From positions 1-64,000 of the forward strand of contig NZ_JBHVOS010000027.1 in assembly GCF_042887685.1 (NCBI RefSeq): a DNA stretch of 64,000 nucleotides. The letters run 5' to 3'. Both the position numbers and the translations under genes were made by a program. The notes below the pieces were generated by a model that saw only the letters and a list, made by a program, of their open reading frames with translations, was not told the origin of the DNA and did not search any database. Below are positions 39,464-48,264 of this stretch, in pieces. Positions within the stretch are counted from its first letter, which is position 1; each line of letters starts with the position of its first letter. Source of the DNA: Oerskovia sp042887685. GTDB taxonomy: Bacteria > Actinomycetota > Actinomycetes > Actinomycetales > Cellulomonadaceae.

Positions 39464-42193
39464 TCACTTCGAGGACTGGCCCGCGGCAGGGGCCGCGGCC
39501 TTCTTCTCGGCGGTCTTGCGGGCTACCTCCTCGGTGGCCTTGCGCTCGGCGCGGACCTCTTCGCGGCTCGTGCCGTAGTACGCCGCGACCATGATGTCCT
39601 TCATGTCCTCGAGCATCGGCAGACGCGGGTTCGCGGGGGCGCACTGGTCCTCGTAGGCCCGCATCGACAGGGCGTCGAGGCCTCCGATGAACTCGCGCTC
39701 CGAGACGCCCTGCTCCTGGAACGAGCGCTCGATCCCGACCTTGGCGCGCAGCTCCTCGACGGCCCGGGCGTAGGACTCGACGGCCTGCTCGGGCGTCGAG
39801 GCCGGGAGGCCCAGGTGCTTGGCGATCTGCTGGTAACGCTCGTGCGCGATGTACTTCTCCGCCTTGGGCCAGCCCGTGACCTTGGTCGGGATCTGCCCGT
39901 TGTAGCGGATCGCGTGCGGCAGGAAGATCGCGTTCGTGCGGCCGTGGACCAGACCGAACGTCGAGCCGACCGTGTGGGCCATCGCGTGGACGATCCCGAG
40001 GAACGCGGAGCCGAACGCCATGCCGGCGATCGTGGCCGCGTTGTGCATCTTCTCGCGGGCCTCGGGGGCAGCCGCGCCCTGCGTGACGGAGGCCTCGATG
40101 TGCTCGAAGACCAGCTTGATCGCGTGCAGCGCCAGACCGTCCGTGAAGTCGTTCGCGTAGACCGACACGTAGGCCTCGGTCGCGTGCGTCAGGGCGTCGA
40201 AGCCCGAGTCCGCCGCGAGCTTCGCGGGCATCGTCGCGGTCAGGACCGGGTCGATGATCGCGACCGACGGGGTCAGCGCGTAGTCGGCGAGGGGGTACTT
40301 GTACCCGGTCGCGTGGTCCGTGATGACCGCGAACGGCGTGACCTCCGAGCCCGTGCCCGACGACGTCGGGATGCAGACCAGCTTGGCCAGGTCACCCAGG
40401 GTGGGGAACTTGAACGCGCGCTTGCGGACGTCGAAGAACTTCTCGCGCAGGTCCGAGAACGCCATCTCCGGGTGCTCGTACTTGAGCCACATGACCTTCG
40501 CGGCGTCCATGGGCGACCCGCCGCCGATCGCGACGATCGTGTCGGGCTTGAAGTCGCGCATCATCTCCGCGCCCTTCTCGACCGTCTCGACGCTCGGCTC
40601 GGGCTCGACCTGGTCCATGATCTGGATCGAGACCTTGTTCGGGCGGCGCCCCAGGACGTCGAGGACCTTGTCGACGATCCCGATCTGGCTCATGACCTTG
40701 TCCGTGACGATGGTGACGCGCTCGACGTCGGGCATCTGGGCCAGGTACTGGATCGAGTTCGGCTCGAAGTACGTCTTCGGCGGGATCTTGAACCACTGCA
40801 TGTTGTTGTTACGACGTCCGATCCGCTTGACGTTGACGAGGTTGACGGCCGACACGTTGTTCGACACCGAGTTGTGCCCGTAGGAGCCGCAACCGAGGGT
40901 CAGCGACGGGATCAGAGCGTTGTAGATGTCACCGATGCCGCCCAGCGCCGACGGCTGGTTCCAGAGGATGCGGACGGCCTTGACGCGCTGGCCGAACTCC
41001 TCCGCGATGGCCTTGTCCTCGGTGTGGATCGCACCCGAGTGGCCCAGGCCGTCGAACTCCACCATCTGCTCGGCGAGCGAGATGCCGTGGTCGGTCGACT
41101 CGGCACGCAGCACCGCGAGGACGGGGCTGAGCTTCTCGCGCGTCAGGGGCTCGGCGGGGCCGACCTGGCTGCACTCCGCGAGGATGATCGACGTGCCGTC
41201 GGGGACCGAGAAGCCTGCCTGCTCCGCGATCCACTGGGGGCTCTTGCCGACGATCGAGGCGTTGAGCTTGGCACCGGCACAGTTCGCGCCGCCCGCCTCG
41301 ACGCCGAAGATGAAGCGCTCGAGCATCGCCTTCTCCTCGGGGTTCGCGAGGTAGGCGTGCATGTGGGCGAACTCGGCCAGGGCCGCGTCGTAGATCTCGG
41401 TGTCGAGGATGACGGCCTGCTCCGAGGCGCACACCATGCCGTTGTCGAAGCCCTTGGACAGGACCACGTCGTTGACGGCACGGCCGAGCTTGGCGGTCTT
41501 CTCGATGTAGGCGGGGACGTTGCCCGCACCGACGCCGAGGGCCGGCTTGCCGGCCGAGTAGGCGGCGCGGACCATCGCGTTGCCGCCGGTGGCGAGGATC
41601 AGCGAGACGCCGTCGTTGTTCATGAGCGCCGAGGTCGCCTCGAGCGAGGGCTGCTCGACCCACTGGATGCAGTCCTCGGGCGCGCCCTCGGCCACGGCGG
41701 CGTCCCGCACGATGCGGGCTGCGGCGACCGAGCACTTCTGGGCGCTGGGGTGGAACGCGAAGATGATGGGGTTGCGCGTCTTGAGCGCGATGAGCGACTT
41801 GAAGATCGCGGTCGAGGTCGGGTTGGTGACCGGGGTGATGCCCGCGACCACGCCGACCGGCTCGGCGATCTCGACGATGCCCGTGAGCTCGTCGCGCCCG
41901 ATGACGCCGACCGTCTTGAGGTTGGCCATCGAGTTCGGCACGTGCTCGCACGCGAAGATGTTCTTGGTGGCCTTGTCCTCGAAGACGCCGCGCCCGGTCT
42001 CCTCGACCGCGAGCTGCGCGAGGCGGCCGTGCTCGTGGAGCGCCGCGACGGACGCCTTCTTCACGATGCGGTCGATGTCCTCCTGGGTGAAGGCGTCGTA
42101 CTGCTTGAGCGCCTTGAGGCCACGGTCGACGAGGGCGTCGATCTCGGTGACTCCGGCGGGGGCCTTGACGGGGGCCTTGCTCGTGCTGCTCAC
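39464..42193 (-). CDS. adhE: bifunctional acetaldehyde-CoA / alcohol dehydrogenase AdhE
   Basis: Reduces acetyl-CoA to acetaldehyde and on to ethanol, regenerating NAD+ under low oxygen. The 909-residue chain has an N-terminal CoA-acylating aldehyde dehydrogenase (about 10-450, catalytic Cys in NGMVCASEQAV; ITPVTNPTSTAIFK) and a C-terminal iron alcohol dehydrogenase (about 460-875; VAIGGGSPMDAAKVMW, SSGTGSEVTPFAVITD, HAMAHTVGSTFGLVHG with the iron-binding His residues). Length is normal for the family plus an Ala/Lys-rich C-terminal tail. GTG at 42193 follows GGAGGAGCAAC. A Rex-type operator lies 52 bases upstream, which fits control by the NADH/NAD+ ratio. AdhE usually forms long helical filaments (spirosomes). 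Confidence 0.96.
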   Translation of the reverse strand: MSSTSKAPVKAPAGVTEIDALVDRGLKALKQYDAFTQEDIDRIVKKASVAALHEHGRLAQLAVEETGRGVFEDKATKNIFACEHVPNSMANLKTVGVIGRDELTGIVEIAEPVGVVAGITPVTNPTSTAIFKSLIALKTRNPIIFAFHPSAQKCSVAAARIVRDAAVAEGAPEDCIQWVEQPSLEATSALMNNDGVSLILATGGNAMVRAAYSAGKPALGVGAGNVPAYIEKTAKLGRAVNDVVLSKGFDNGMVCASEQAVILDTEIYDAALAEFAHMHAYLANPEEKAMLERFIFGVEAGGANCAGAKLNASIVGKSPQWIAEQAGFSVPDGTSIILAECSQVGPAEPLTREKLSPVLAVLRAESTDHGISLAEQMVEFDGLGHSGAIHTEDKAIAEEFGQRVKAVRILWNQPSALGGIGDIYNALIPSLTLGCGSYGHNSVSNNVSAVNLVNVKRIGRRNNNMQWFKIPPKTYFEPNSIQYLAQMPDVERVTIVTDKVMSQIGIVDKVLDVLGRRPNKVSIQIMDQVEPEPSVETVEKGAEMMRDFKPDTIVAIGGGSPMDAAKVMWLKYEHPEMAFSDLREKFFDVRKRAFKFPTLGDLAKLVCIPTSSGTGSEVTPFAVITDHATGYKYPLADYALTPSVAIIDPVLTATMPAKLAADSGFDALTHATEAYVSVYANDFTDGLALHAIKLVFEHIEASVTQGAAAPEAREKMHNAATIAGMAFGSAFLGIVHAMAHTVGSTFGLVHGRTNAIFLPHAIRYNGQIPTKVTGWPKAEKYIAHERYQQIAKHLGLPASTPEQAVESYARAVEELRAKVGIERSFQEQGVSEREFIGGLDALSMRAYEDQCAPANPRLPMLEDMKDIMVAAYYGTSREEVRAERKATEEVARKTAEKKAAAPAAGQSSK

Positions 42194-42244
42194 GTTGCTC
42201 CTCCAGTGACCCGAGCGGCCGGGTCTGCGTGTGTCTTTCCCTTG

Positions 42245-42264
42245 CTTGTGAATGATTTCACAAG
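42245..42264. promoter_or_regulatory. Rex (redox repressor) operator upstream of adhE
   Basis: CTTGTGAA (42245-42252), TGAT, TTCACAAG (42257-42264): a perfect inverted repeat with 8-bp arms that matches the known Rex box TTGTGAA-N4-TTCACAA. It lies between adhE and the divergent prolyl oligopeptidase gene, close to the adhE start, as expected for NADH-sensing repression. Confidence 0.9.
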
Positions 42265-42367
42265 GTACGGATAGATGCAAGTGGCAGCAGGGCGTGACCC
42301 GGAACGCACCTCGCGCGCGCCGCTCCCGCACGGATCTATGCATGCCCGGCCCCGCGGATCGGTCGCC

Positions 42368-42373
42368 TAGTGT
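42368..42373 (+). promoter_or_regulatory. -10 box TAGTGT of a probable leaderless promoter
   Basis: TAGTGT ends six bases before the ATG of the oligopeptidase gene, with no ribosome binding site. Confidence 0.45.
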
Positions 42374-42379
42374 GTTCGC

Positions 42380-44557
42380 ATGAGCGCTGAGAACGTCGTG
42401 ACCGACACGCCCGCCGGACAGCCGACCACGCCGCACGACCCGTACCTGTGGCTCGAAGAGGTCGAGGGCCGCGAGGCGCTCACCTGGGTCCAGGGCCGCA
42501 ACGCCGAGACCGCCGCGACGATCGAGGCCACGAGCGAGTTCACCGCGACCGAGCAGGCGATCCGCGAGGTCCTCGACTCCGACGACAAGATCCCCGACGT
42601 CTCGAAGATCGGCGAGCACTACTACAACTTCTGGCGCGACGCGCAGCACGAGCGCGGCGTCTGGCGCCGCACGACGCTCGACTCGTACCGCACCGACCAC
42701 CCCGAGTGGGAGCTCGTGCTCGACCTCGACGCCCTGGGCGAGGCCGAGGGCCAGAGCTGGGTCTGGCACGGTGCGAGCGTCCTGCGCCCCGCCCCCGGCG
42801 GCGAGTGGCGCCACGCCCTCGTCGACCTGTCCCCCGGCGGCTCCGACGCCGACGTGACCCGCGAGTTCGACCTCGTCACGAAGCAGTTCGTCGCCCCCGA
42901 GGACGGCGGGTTCCACCGCGAGGAGTCCAAGGGCGGGCTCGGCTGGATCGACGCCGAGACCGTCTACGTCTACACCGACTTCGGACCGGGCTCGATGACC
43001 CCCTCGGGGTACCCCCGGATCGTCAAGCGCTGGCGCCGCGGCACCCCGCTCGCCGAGGCCACGGTCGTGTACGAGGGCGAGCCCGAGGACATGTACATCT
43101 TCGGCTGGCGCACCCACTCCCCCGGCTTCGAGCGCGACTTCGTGGGCCGCTCGATCGCGTTCTACGACTCCGAGACCTACCTCGTCCAGGACGCGGGCAC
43201 CCCCGACGAGCACCTCGTCAAGATCGACGTCCCCCGCTCGGCCGAGGTCGGCGTCAAGCGTGAGTGGATGCTCGTCGAGCTGCGCGACGACTGGGCGGTC
43301 GGCGGCGCGACATACCTCGCGGGGTCGCTGCTCGCGGCCCGCTTCGAGGACTTCCTCGCGGGGTCGCGCGACTTCACCGTCCTGTTCGAGCCCACGCCCA
43401 CGACGTCGCTCGCCGGCGCCACGTGGACCGCGCACCACCTCGTGGTCAACGTCCTGGAGGACGTCAAGAACCGCCTCCACGTGCTGACGCCGCCCCCCTC
43501 GGGCACGGGGGCGGACGCCGACGCGCAGGACCGTGGATGGCCCCGCAGCGAGCTGCCCGGCCTGCCGACCATCGGCACGGTCGTCGTGGGCGCGGTCGAC
43601 TCCGAGGAGAGCGACGACGTCTGGCTCGTCACGACCGACTACCTCACGCCCTCGACGCTCTCGCTCCTGTCGGTCGGGGCGGGCACCGCCCCCGAGGTCC
43701 TCAAGTCGAGCCCCGCGTTCTTCGACGCGCAGGGCCTGGTCATCGACCAGCACTTCGCGGTGTCCGACGACGGCACGCGCGTCCCGTACTTCGTCGTCGG
43801 GCGGGAGGACCTCGTCCGCCCGGGGGCCGGCTCGGTCGCCGGGACCGACGCCGCCCCCGTGGGCGCCGCACCCACGCTGCTGTACGGCTACGGCGGCTTC
43901 GAGGTCTCGCTGACCCCGGGCTACTCGGGCGGGCTCGGACGGGCCTGGCTCGCCGACGGCGGCGTGTACGTCGTCGCGAACATCCGCGGTGGCGGCGAGT
44001 ACGGCCCGGCCTGGCACCAGGCAGCCCTCAAGGCCAAGCGCCACAAGGCCTACGAGGACTTCGCGGCCGTCGCTCGTGACCTCGTGGCCCGCGGCATCAC
44101 GACCCCCGAGCACCTCGGCATGGAGGGGCGCTCGAACGGCGGGCTCCTCGCAGGCAACATGCTCACGCAGTACCCCGAGCTCTTCGGCGCCGTGATCGTG
44201 GGCGTCCCGCTGCTCGACATGCTGCGCTACACGCACCTGCTCGCGGGGGCGTCGTGGGCCGCCGAGTACGGCGACCCGGACGACCCCGAGCAGTGGGAGT
44301 TCATCAGGACGTTCTCGCCCTACCACCTGTTCGACGCCGACCGCGAGTACCCGCCCGTGCTCTTCACGACGTCGACCAAGGACGACCGGGTCCACCCCGG
44401 GCACGCGCGCAAGCTCGCCGCGAAGATGCTCGCAGCCGGCAAGGACGTGACGTACTACGAGAACGTCGAGGGCGGCCACGGCGGCTCCGCGAACAACGCC
44501 CAGGCCGCCCACATGGCGGCGATCCACTACCGCTTCCTGCGGGAGCAGCTCGGCTGA
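42380..44557 (+). CDS. S9-family prolyl oligopeptidase-like serine peptidase
   Basis: A 725-residue cytoplasmic peptidase with no signal peptide. The N-terminal part (about 20-430) is the seven-bladed propeller that restricts access; it begins DPYLWLEEVEGREALTWVQ, the S9 signature. The C-terminal alpha/beta-hydrolase domain has the nucleophile Ser585 in MEGRSNGGLLAG, Asp669 in TKDDRVHPGH and His700 in EGGHGGSANN, preceded by the oxyanion segment GYGGFEVSLTP and NIRGGGEYGPAWHQ. It should cleave short proline-containing peptides. The ATG is probably leaderless. Its 3' end lies in a 59-bp tandem duplication, so the second copy lies outside the gene and does not alter the protein. It is convergent with the GH65 gene. 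Confidence 0.94.
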   Translation: MSAENVVTDTPAGQPTTPHDPYLWLEEVEGREALTWVQGRNAETAATIEATSEFTATEQAIREVLDSDDKIPDVSKIGEHYYNFWRDAQHERGVWRRTTLDSYRTDHPEWELVLDLDALGEAEGQSWVWHGASVLRPAPGGEWRHALVDLSPGGSDADVTREFDLVTKQFVAPEDGGFHREESKGGLGWIDAETVYVYTDFGPGSMTPSGYPRIVKRWRRGTPLAEATVVYEGEPEDMYIFGWRTHSPGFERDFVGRSIAFYDSETYLVQDAGTPDEHLVKIDVPRSAEVGVKREWMLVELRDDWAVGGATYLAGSLLAARFEDFLAGSRDFTVLFEPTPTTSLAGATWTAHHLVVNVLEDVKNRLHVLTPPPSGTGADADAQDRGWPRSELPGLPTIGTVVVGAVDSEESDDVWLVTTDYLTPSTLSLLSVGAGTAPEVLKSSPAFFDAQGLVIDQHFAVSDDGTRVPYFVVGREDLVRPGAGSVAGTDAAPVGAAPTLLYGYGGFEVSLTPGYSGGLGRAWLADGGVYVVANIRGGGEYGPAWHQAALKAKRHKAYEDFAAVARDLVARGITTPEHLGMEGRSNGGLLAGNMLTQYPELFGAVIVGVPLLDMLRYTHLLAGASWAAEYGDPDDPEQWEFIRTFSPYHLFDADREYPPVLFTTSTKDDRVHPGHARKLAAKMLAAGKDVTYYENVEGGHGGSANNAQAAHMAAIHYRFLREQLG

Positions 44558-44653
44558 CCCCGGGCAGGTCGCACGCAGGACGCACGCACGCCGACCTGCG
44601 GGAGCAGCTCGGCTGACCCCGGGCAGGTCGCACGCAGGACGCACGCACGCCGA
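44536..44653 (+). repeat. two exact 59-bp tandem repeats across the stop codon of the oligopeptidase gene
   Basis: Copy 1 (44536-44594) and copy 2 (44595-44653) are identical: each starts CCTGCGGGAGCAGCTCGGCTGA (the last codons and stop, here cited in part) and ends CGCACGCACGCCGA. The second copy repeats the final LREQLG-stop codons downstream of the true stop and contains the left arm of the terminator hairpin. Perfect identity suggests a recent slippage duplication. Confidence 0.9.
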
Positions 44654-44697
44654 GAGGGCGGTTTCCCCGGGGAACCCGCCCTCTCGGCGTGCGTGCG
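44640..44697. terminator. long bidirectional terminator hairpin
   Basis: Two 29-base arms (44640-44668 and 44669-44697) with one mismatch, folding with a minimal CCCC/GGGG-tip loop. It sits between the convergent oligopeptidase and GH65 genes. Confidence 0.8.
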
Positions 44698-44740
44698 TGC
44701 GCTCCGTCGGCGCGGCGGCCGGCGATCAGTGACCGGCGAC

Positions 44741-47218
44741 CTACGAGTGCGGCACCGTCGCCGTGATGAGCGTCCCGTCCTCGCGCCGGTTGCCGGTCAG
44801 GTCGCGCAGGCTCGGCACGCCCTGGCGGACGGGCCCCTGCCCGTCGAGGGCCACCGTCACGGGCTCGCCGGCACCGACGCGCACGGTCTCGCCGCGCACC
44901 AGCACCTCGGCGCTCTCGCCCGTCTCGCACACGAACGTGATCGCGTCGGCCGTGACCGTGACCTTGAGCCGGGCCCCGCGCAGGGACACGCGGAACGTCA
45001 GCGACTCCCACTCCTGCGGCAGGCGCGGGTCGAAGCTGATCCGGCCGCAGTCGTCGCGCATGCCGCCGAACCCGAACGCCAGCGCCGACCACGTCCCGCC
45101 CGCCGAGGCGACGTGCACGCCGTCGGACGCGTTGGCGTGGCGGTTCTCCAGGTCGACCAGCAACGACGACGTGAAGTACTCGAGCGCGAGCTCGTGGTAC
45201 CCGACCTCGGCCGCGATGATCGACTGGACCACTCCCGAGAGCGTCGAGTCCCCCGTGGTCAACGGGTCGTAGTACTCGAAGTCGGCCAGCTTCTCCTCGG
45301 GCGTGAACTCGGCCCCCTGGAGGAACAGCGCGAGGACGACGTCCGCCTGCTTGAGCACCTGGTAGCGGTAGATGACGAGCGGGTGGTAGTGCAGCAGCAG
45401 GGGCCGCTTGTTCGCGGGGGTCGCCGCGAGGTTCCAGATCTCGCGCTCCAGGAAGTGCGAGTCCTGCGGGTGGATGCCCAGGTGCTCGGCGTACGGGATC
45501 GACATGCGCTCGGCCGCGTGGGACCACTCGGCCGTCTCCTCCGCCGAGACGCCGAGCCGGATCCGGAGCCGCTCGTACTCGTGCGGTGCGTCGAGGCGCA
45601 TGGCGTCGAGGGTCTCGGCCGCCACGCGCAGGTTGAAGCGGGCCATGACGTTGGTGAAGAGGTTGTCGTTGACGACCGTCGTGTACTCGTCGGGCCCCGT
45701 GACGCCGTGGATGTGGAAGTGGTCGTCGCCGTTGGCCCGCCAGAAGCCGAGGTCGGCCCACATGCGCGCGGTCTCCACGAGGATGTCGACGCCCTCGCGC
45801 TCCAGGAAGTCCTGGTCTCCCGTCGCCCGCACGTACTGCATGAGGGCATAGGTGACGTCGGCGTCGATGTGGTACTGCGCGGTGCCCGCGGCGTAGTAGG
45901 CCGAGGCCTCCTCGCCGTTGATCGTGCGCCACGGGAACAGCGCGCCCTCCTGCGAGAGCTGACCTGCGCGGCGGCGGGCGGCGTCGAGCATCTGGTACCG
46001 GAAGCGCAGCGCGTTGCGCGCGTACCGCGGGCTCGTGTACGTCAGGAACGGCAGCACGTAGATCTCGGTGTCCCAGAAGTAGTGACCGCCGTATCCCGAC
46101 CCCGTGAGGCCCTTGGCGGGGACGCCGTTGCCCTCGGCGCGGGCCGTGGCCTGCGCGAGCTGGTAGATGTTCCACCGCACGGCCTGCTGGATCTCGGGCT
46201 GCCCCGGGATCTCGACGTCGGAGCGCGACCAGAACTCGTCGAGGAACTCGCGCTGCTCGGCGTGCTGGAACGCGACGCCCTCCTCGCGCACGCGGTCGAG
46301 CGTGCGACGACAGCGGTCGATGAGCTCGCGCGCGGGCACCCCGCGGGACGTGTGGTAGGCCACGGTCTTGGTGAGCCGGACCGGCTTGCCGGGCTCGGCC
46401 TGGATCCGGTAGACGTGCTTGGCCAGGTCCTCGTCCACCTGGGTGCGCACCTCGTGGGTGTTCTCCGTGACCAGCTCGTCGTCCGCGGCGACCGCGATCG
46501 TCATGCCCGAGTTGGTGCAGCGGTAGGACAGCACGAGGCGCTGGTCGTCACCCCACTGGGCCTGCGGCTGCAGGACCCGCTCGGTGAACTGGTTGGCCTT
46601 GCGGGGGTCGAACCCCAGCCCCATGGCGGCCGACGGGACGTGGTACTCGTCCTGGCCGTCCTGCCGGTTGAGGATCTGGGACGAGATCGCGATGGGCGCC
46701 GGGTCGTCGAGCATCGTGACCTCGAACGTGATGACGGCCAGGTGCCGCTCGACGAACGAGACCATGCGCTCGGACTTCACCAGGACACGCTTGCCCGACG
46801 GCGTGCGCCACAGGATCTCGCGGCGCAGCACGCCGTCGGCCATGTCGAGCGACCGCTCGTAGGAGACGAGGTCCGCGACGGGAAGCAGCAGCGGCTCGTC
46901 GTCGACGTAGAGGCGGATGATCTTGACGTCCGGGACGTTGACGATGGTCTGCCCGACCTCGGCGAACCCGTACGCCTCCTCGGCGTGGTGGATGCGCCAC
47001 GTCTCGTGGAAGCCGTTGATGAACGTGCCCTGCGTGTGGGACTCGCGCCCCTCCTCGACGTTGCCCCGCATGCCGAGGTACCCGTTGCCGACCGAGAAGA
47101 GGGTCTCGGTGACCCCGAGGTCGTGCGCGGAGTAGCGGTTCTCGGTGAGCCGCCACGGGTCTGCCGGGAAGCGGCTGCGGTCGACGGTGCCGTCGAACCC
47201 GTGCTCGAACCCGCCCAT
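44741..47218 (-). CDS. GH65 family glycoside phosphorylase (maltose/trehalose/kojibiose type)
   Basis: Splits an alpha-linked glucose disaccharide with phosphate to beta-glucose 1-phosphate and a sugar. The 825-residue product has the N-terminal beta-sandwich (LFSVGNGYLGMRGN near residue 42), the (alpha/alpha)6 barrel with WDTEIYVLPFL and HVTGPDEYTTVVNDN-type loop (GVTGPDEYTTVVNDN here; catalytic Glu511) and a C-terminal sheet domain. Length is normal. The substrate among maltose, trehalose, kojibiose or nigerose cannot be told. The ATG overlaps the stop of the upstream mutase gene (TGATG), so both enzymes are made together and the mutase converts the product beta-glucose 1-phosphate to glucose 6-phosphate. 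The pair resembles mycobacterial Rv3400-Rv3401. Confidence 0.93.
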   Translation of the reverse strand: MGGFEHGFDGTVDRSRFPADPWRLTENRYSAHDLGVTETLFSVGNGYLGMRGNVEEGRESHTQGTFINGFHETWRIHHAEEAYGFAEVGQTIVNVPDVKIIRLYVDDEPLLLPVADLVSYERSLDMADGVLRREILWRTPSGKRVLVKSERMVSFVERHLAVITFEVTMLDDPAPIAISSQILNRQDGQDEYHVPSAAMGLGFDPRKANQFTERVLQPQAQWGDDQRLVLSYRCTNSGMTIAVAADDELVTENTHEVRTQVDEDLAKHVYRIQAEPGKPVRLTKTVAYHTSRGVPARELIDRCRRTLDRVREEGVAFQHAEQREFLDEFWSRSDVEIPGQPEIQQAVRWNIYQLAQATARAEGNGVPAKGLTGSGYGGHYFWDTEIYVLPFLTYTSPRYARNALRFRYQMLDAARRRAGQLSQEGALFPWRTINGEEASAYYAAGTAQYHIDADVTYALMQYVRATGDQDFLEREGVDILVETARMWADLGFWRANGDDHFHIHGVTGPDEYTTVVNDNLFTNVMARFNLRVAAETLDAMRLDAPHEYERLRIRLGVSAEETAEWSHAAERMSIPYAEHLGIHPQDSHFLEREIWNLAATPANKRPLLLHYHPLVIYRYQVLKQADVVLALFLQGAEFTPEEKLADFEYYDPLTTGDSTLSGVVQSIIAAEVGYHELALEYFTSSLLVDLENRHANASDGVHVASAGGTWSALAFGFGGMRDDCGRISFDPRLPQEWESLTFRVSLRGARLKVTVTADAITFVCETGESAEVLVRGETVRVGAGEPVTVALDGQGPVRQGVPSLRDLTGNRREDGTLITATVPHS

Positions 47219-47958
47219 CAGAGTGCCCCCTCGCGCGCCGCGCGGTCCAGGACCGTCGCGTCGAGCTCACCCAGGTCGGTGACGACCACGTCGGCGCCGT
47301 GCTCGGTCAGGACGTCGGCCCCGACCCCTCGGTCCACCCCGACGACGAGCCCGAAGTCACCGGCCGCTCCCGCCTGGACGCCCGAGATCGCGTCCTCGAT
47401 CACGATCGCAGCGGTCGTCGGGACGTCCAGGAGCCGGGCGGCGTACTCGTAGGTCGCAGGTGACGGCTTGCCCGCGAGGCCCTGCGCGGCCGCGACGGCG
47501 CCGTCCACGACGACCTCGAAGCGGTCCGCGATCCCCGCGGCCGCGAGGACCGACGGGGCGTTGCGCGACGACGAGACGACCGCGACGAGCGCCCCGGCCG
47601 CGGTCACGGCGTCGAGGAACGCGATCGAGCCCGGGTACGGGTCGATGCCCTCCTCGACGAACATCGCGTTGACGATCTCGTTCTTCTTGTTGCCCAGCGC
47701 ACAGACCGTGCCCTCGCCGGGGGCGTCGTCGATCGTGCCCCACGGCAGCTCGATCCCGCGTGAGGCGAGCATCGTCGCGACCCCGTCGAAGCGGGGCTTG
47801 CCGTCGATGTGCGCGAAGTAGTCCGCCGACGTGTACGGCGCGACCCCACGTTCCGCGCACAGCGGCGCGAACAGGCGTTCCCAGGCGCGCATGTGGACCT
47901 CGGCGGTGGGCGTGAGGACCCCGTCGAGGTCGAAGAGGACGGCGTGCAGAGCGGGCAT
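47218..47958 (-). CDS. pgmB: beta-phosphoglucomutase-like HAD hydrolase
   Basis: A 246-residue HAD-superfamily enzyme predicted to interconvert beta-glucose 1-phosphate and glucose 6-phosphate in the cytoplasm. Motif I is AVLFDLDGVLTPTAEVH (nucleophile Asp and general acid Asp), motif II VAVVSSSRN, motif III Lys in GLAGKPSPATY and motif IV VIEDAISGVQAG. The cap contains HIDGKPRFDGV. Length is normal for the family (about 220-250). The ATG at 47958 has GAAGGAG five bases upstream; an in-frame extension to 48009 adds basic residues without a ribosome site. It overlaps the GH65 gene by one base and its function is tied to it. Confidence 0.92.
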   Translation of the reverse strand: MPALHAVLFDLDGVLTPTAEVHMRAWERLFAPLCAERGVAPYTSADYFAHIDGKPRFDGVATMLASRGIELPWGTIDDAPGEGTVCALGNKKNEIVNAMFVEEGIDPYPGSIAFLDAVTAAGALVAVVSSSRNAPSVLAAAGIADRFEVVVDGAVAAAQGLAGKPSPATYEYAARLLDVPTTAAIVIEDAISGVQAGAAGDFGLVVGVDRGVGADVLTEHGADVVVTDLGELDATVLDRAAREGAL

Positions 47959-48264
47959 CGCGCTCCTTCGGGAGAGTGGACGGACGAGGGAGCGCCGCGA
48001 GTTCGGCACCTCCCTCCGAGCCTACGCACCAGGGGGCGTCACGGCGAAAACGGGGAGGTGCGCACGGCGCGTGAGCACCGCGACCGGCGCCCTGCCCCAG
48101 GCGGCGCTCCCTTCCGGGGGACCACCTGCCTCCTCCTTCCGGAGGAGGAGCGTCCGCAGCAGATCTCGGCCGTCGGGAGGTGCTGGGGTCACGGGCCACC
48201 TCCGTAGCGTCGACGACGGACCGGGCACGCGCCGACCAGGCCGCCCGACGACGACAGGAGACGC
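47959..48264. other. divergent intergenic region, pgmB and ABC exporter
   Basis: The 306 bases hold the divergent promoters for the GH65/pgmB operon and the ABC exporter operon. No gene, tRNA or clear operator was seen. A short inverted repeat CTCCTCC-TTCC-GGAGGAG occurs near 48131-48148. Confidence 0.45.

Noticed and set aside
43018..43034. Another GTCAAGC match resembling the operator spacer inside the oligopeptidase gene (also near 43253).
   Set aside because: No CTTTTG/CAAAAG arms at the right spacing; it is ordinary coding sequence.
39464..44644. Extension of the adhE frame upstream to 44644.
   Set aside because: It runs antisense to the prolyl oligopeptidase gene; the GTG at 42193 has a ribosome site and starts at the family N terminus.
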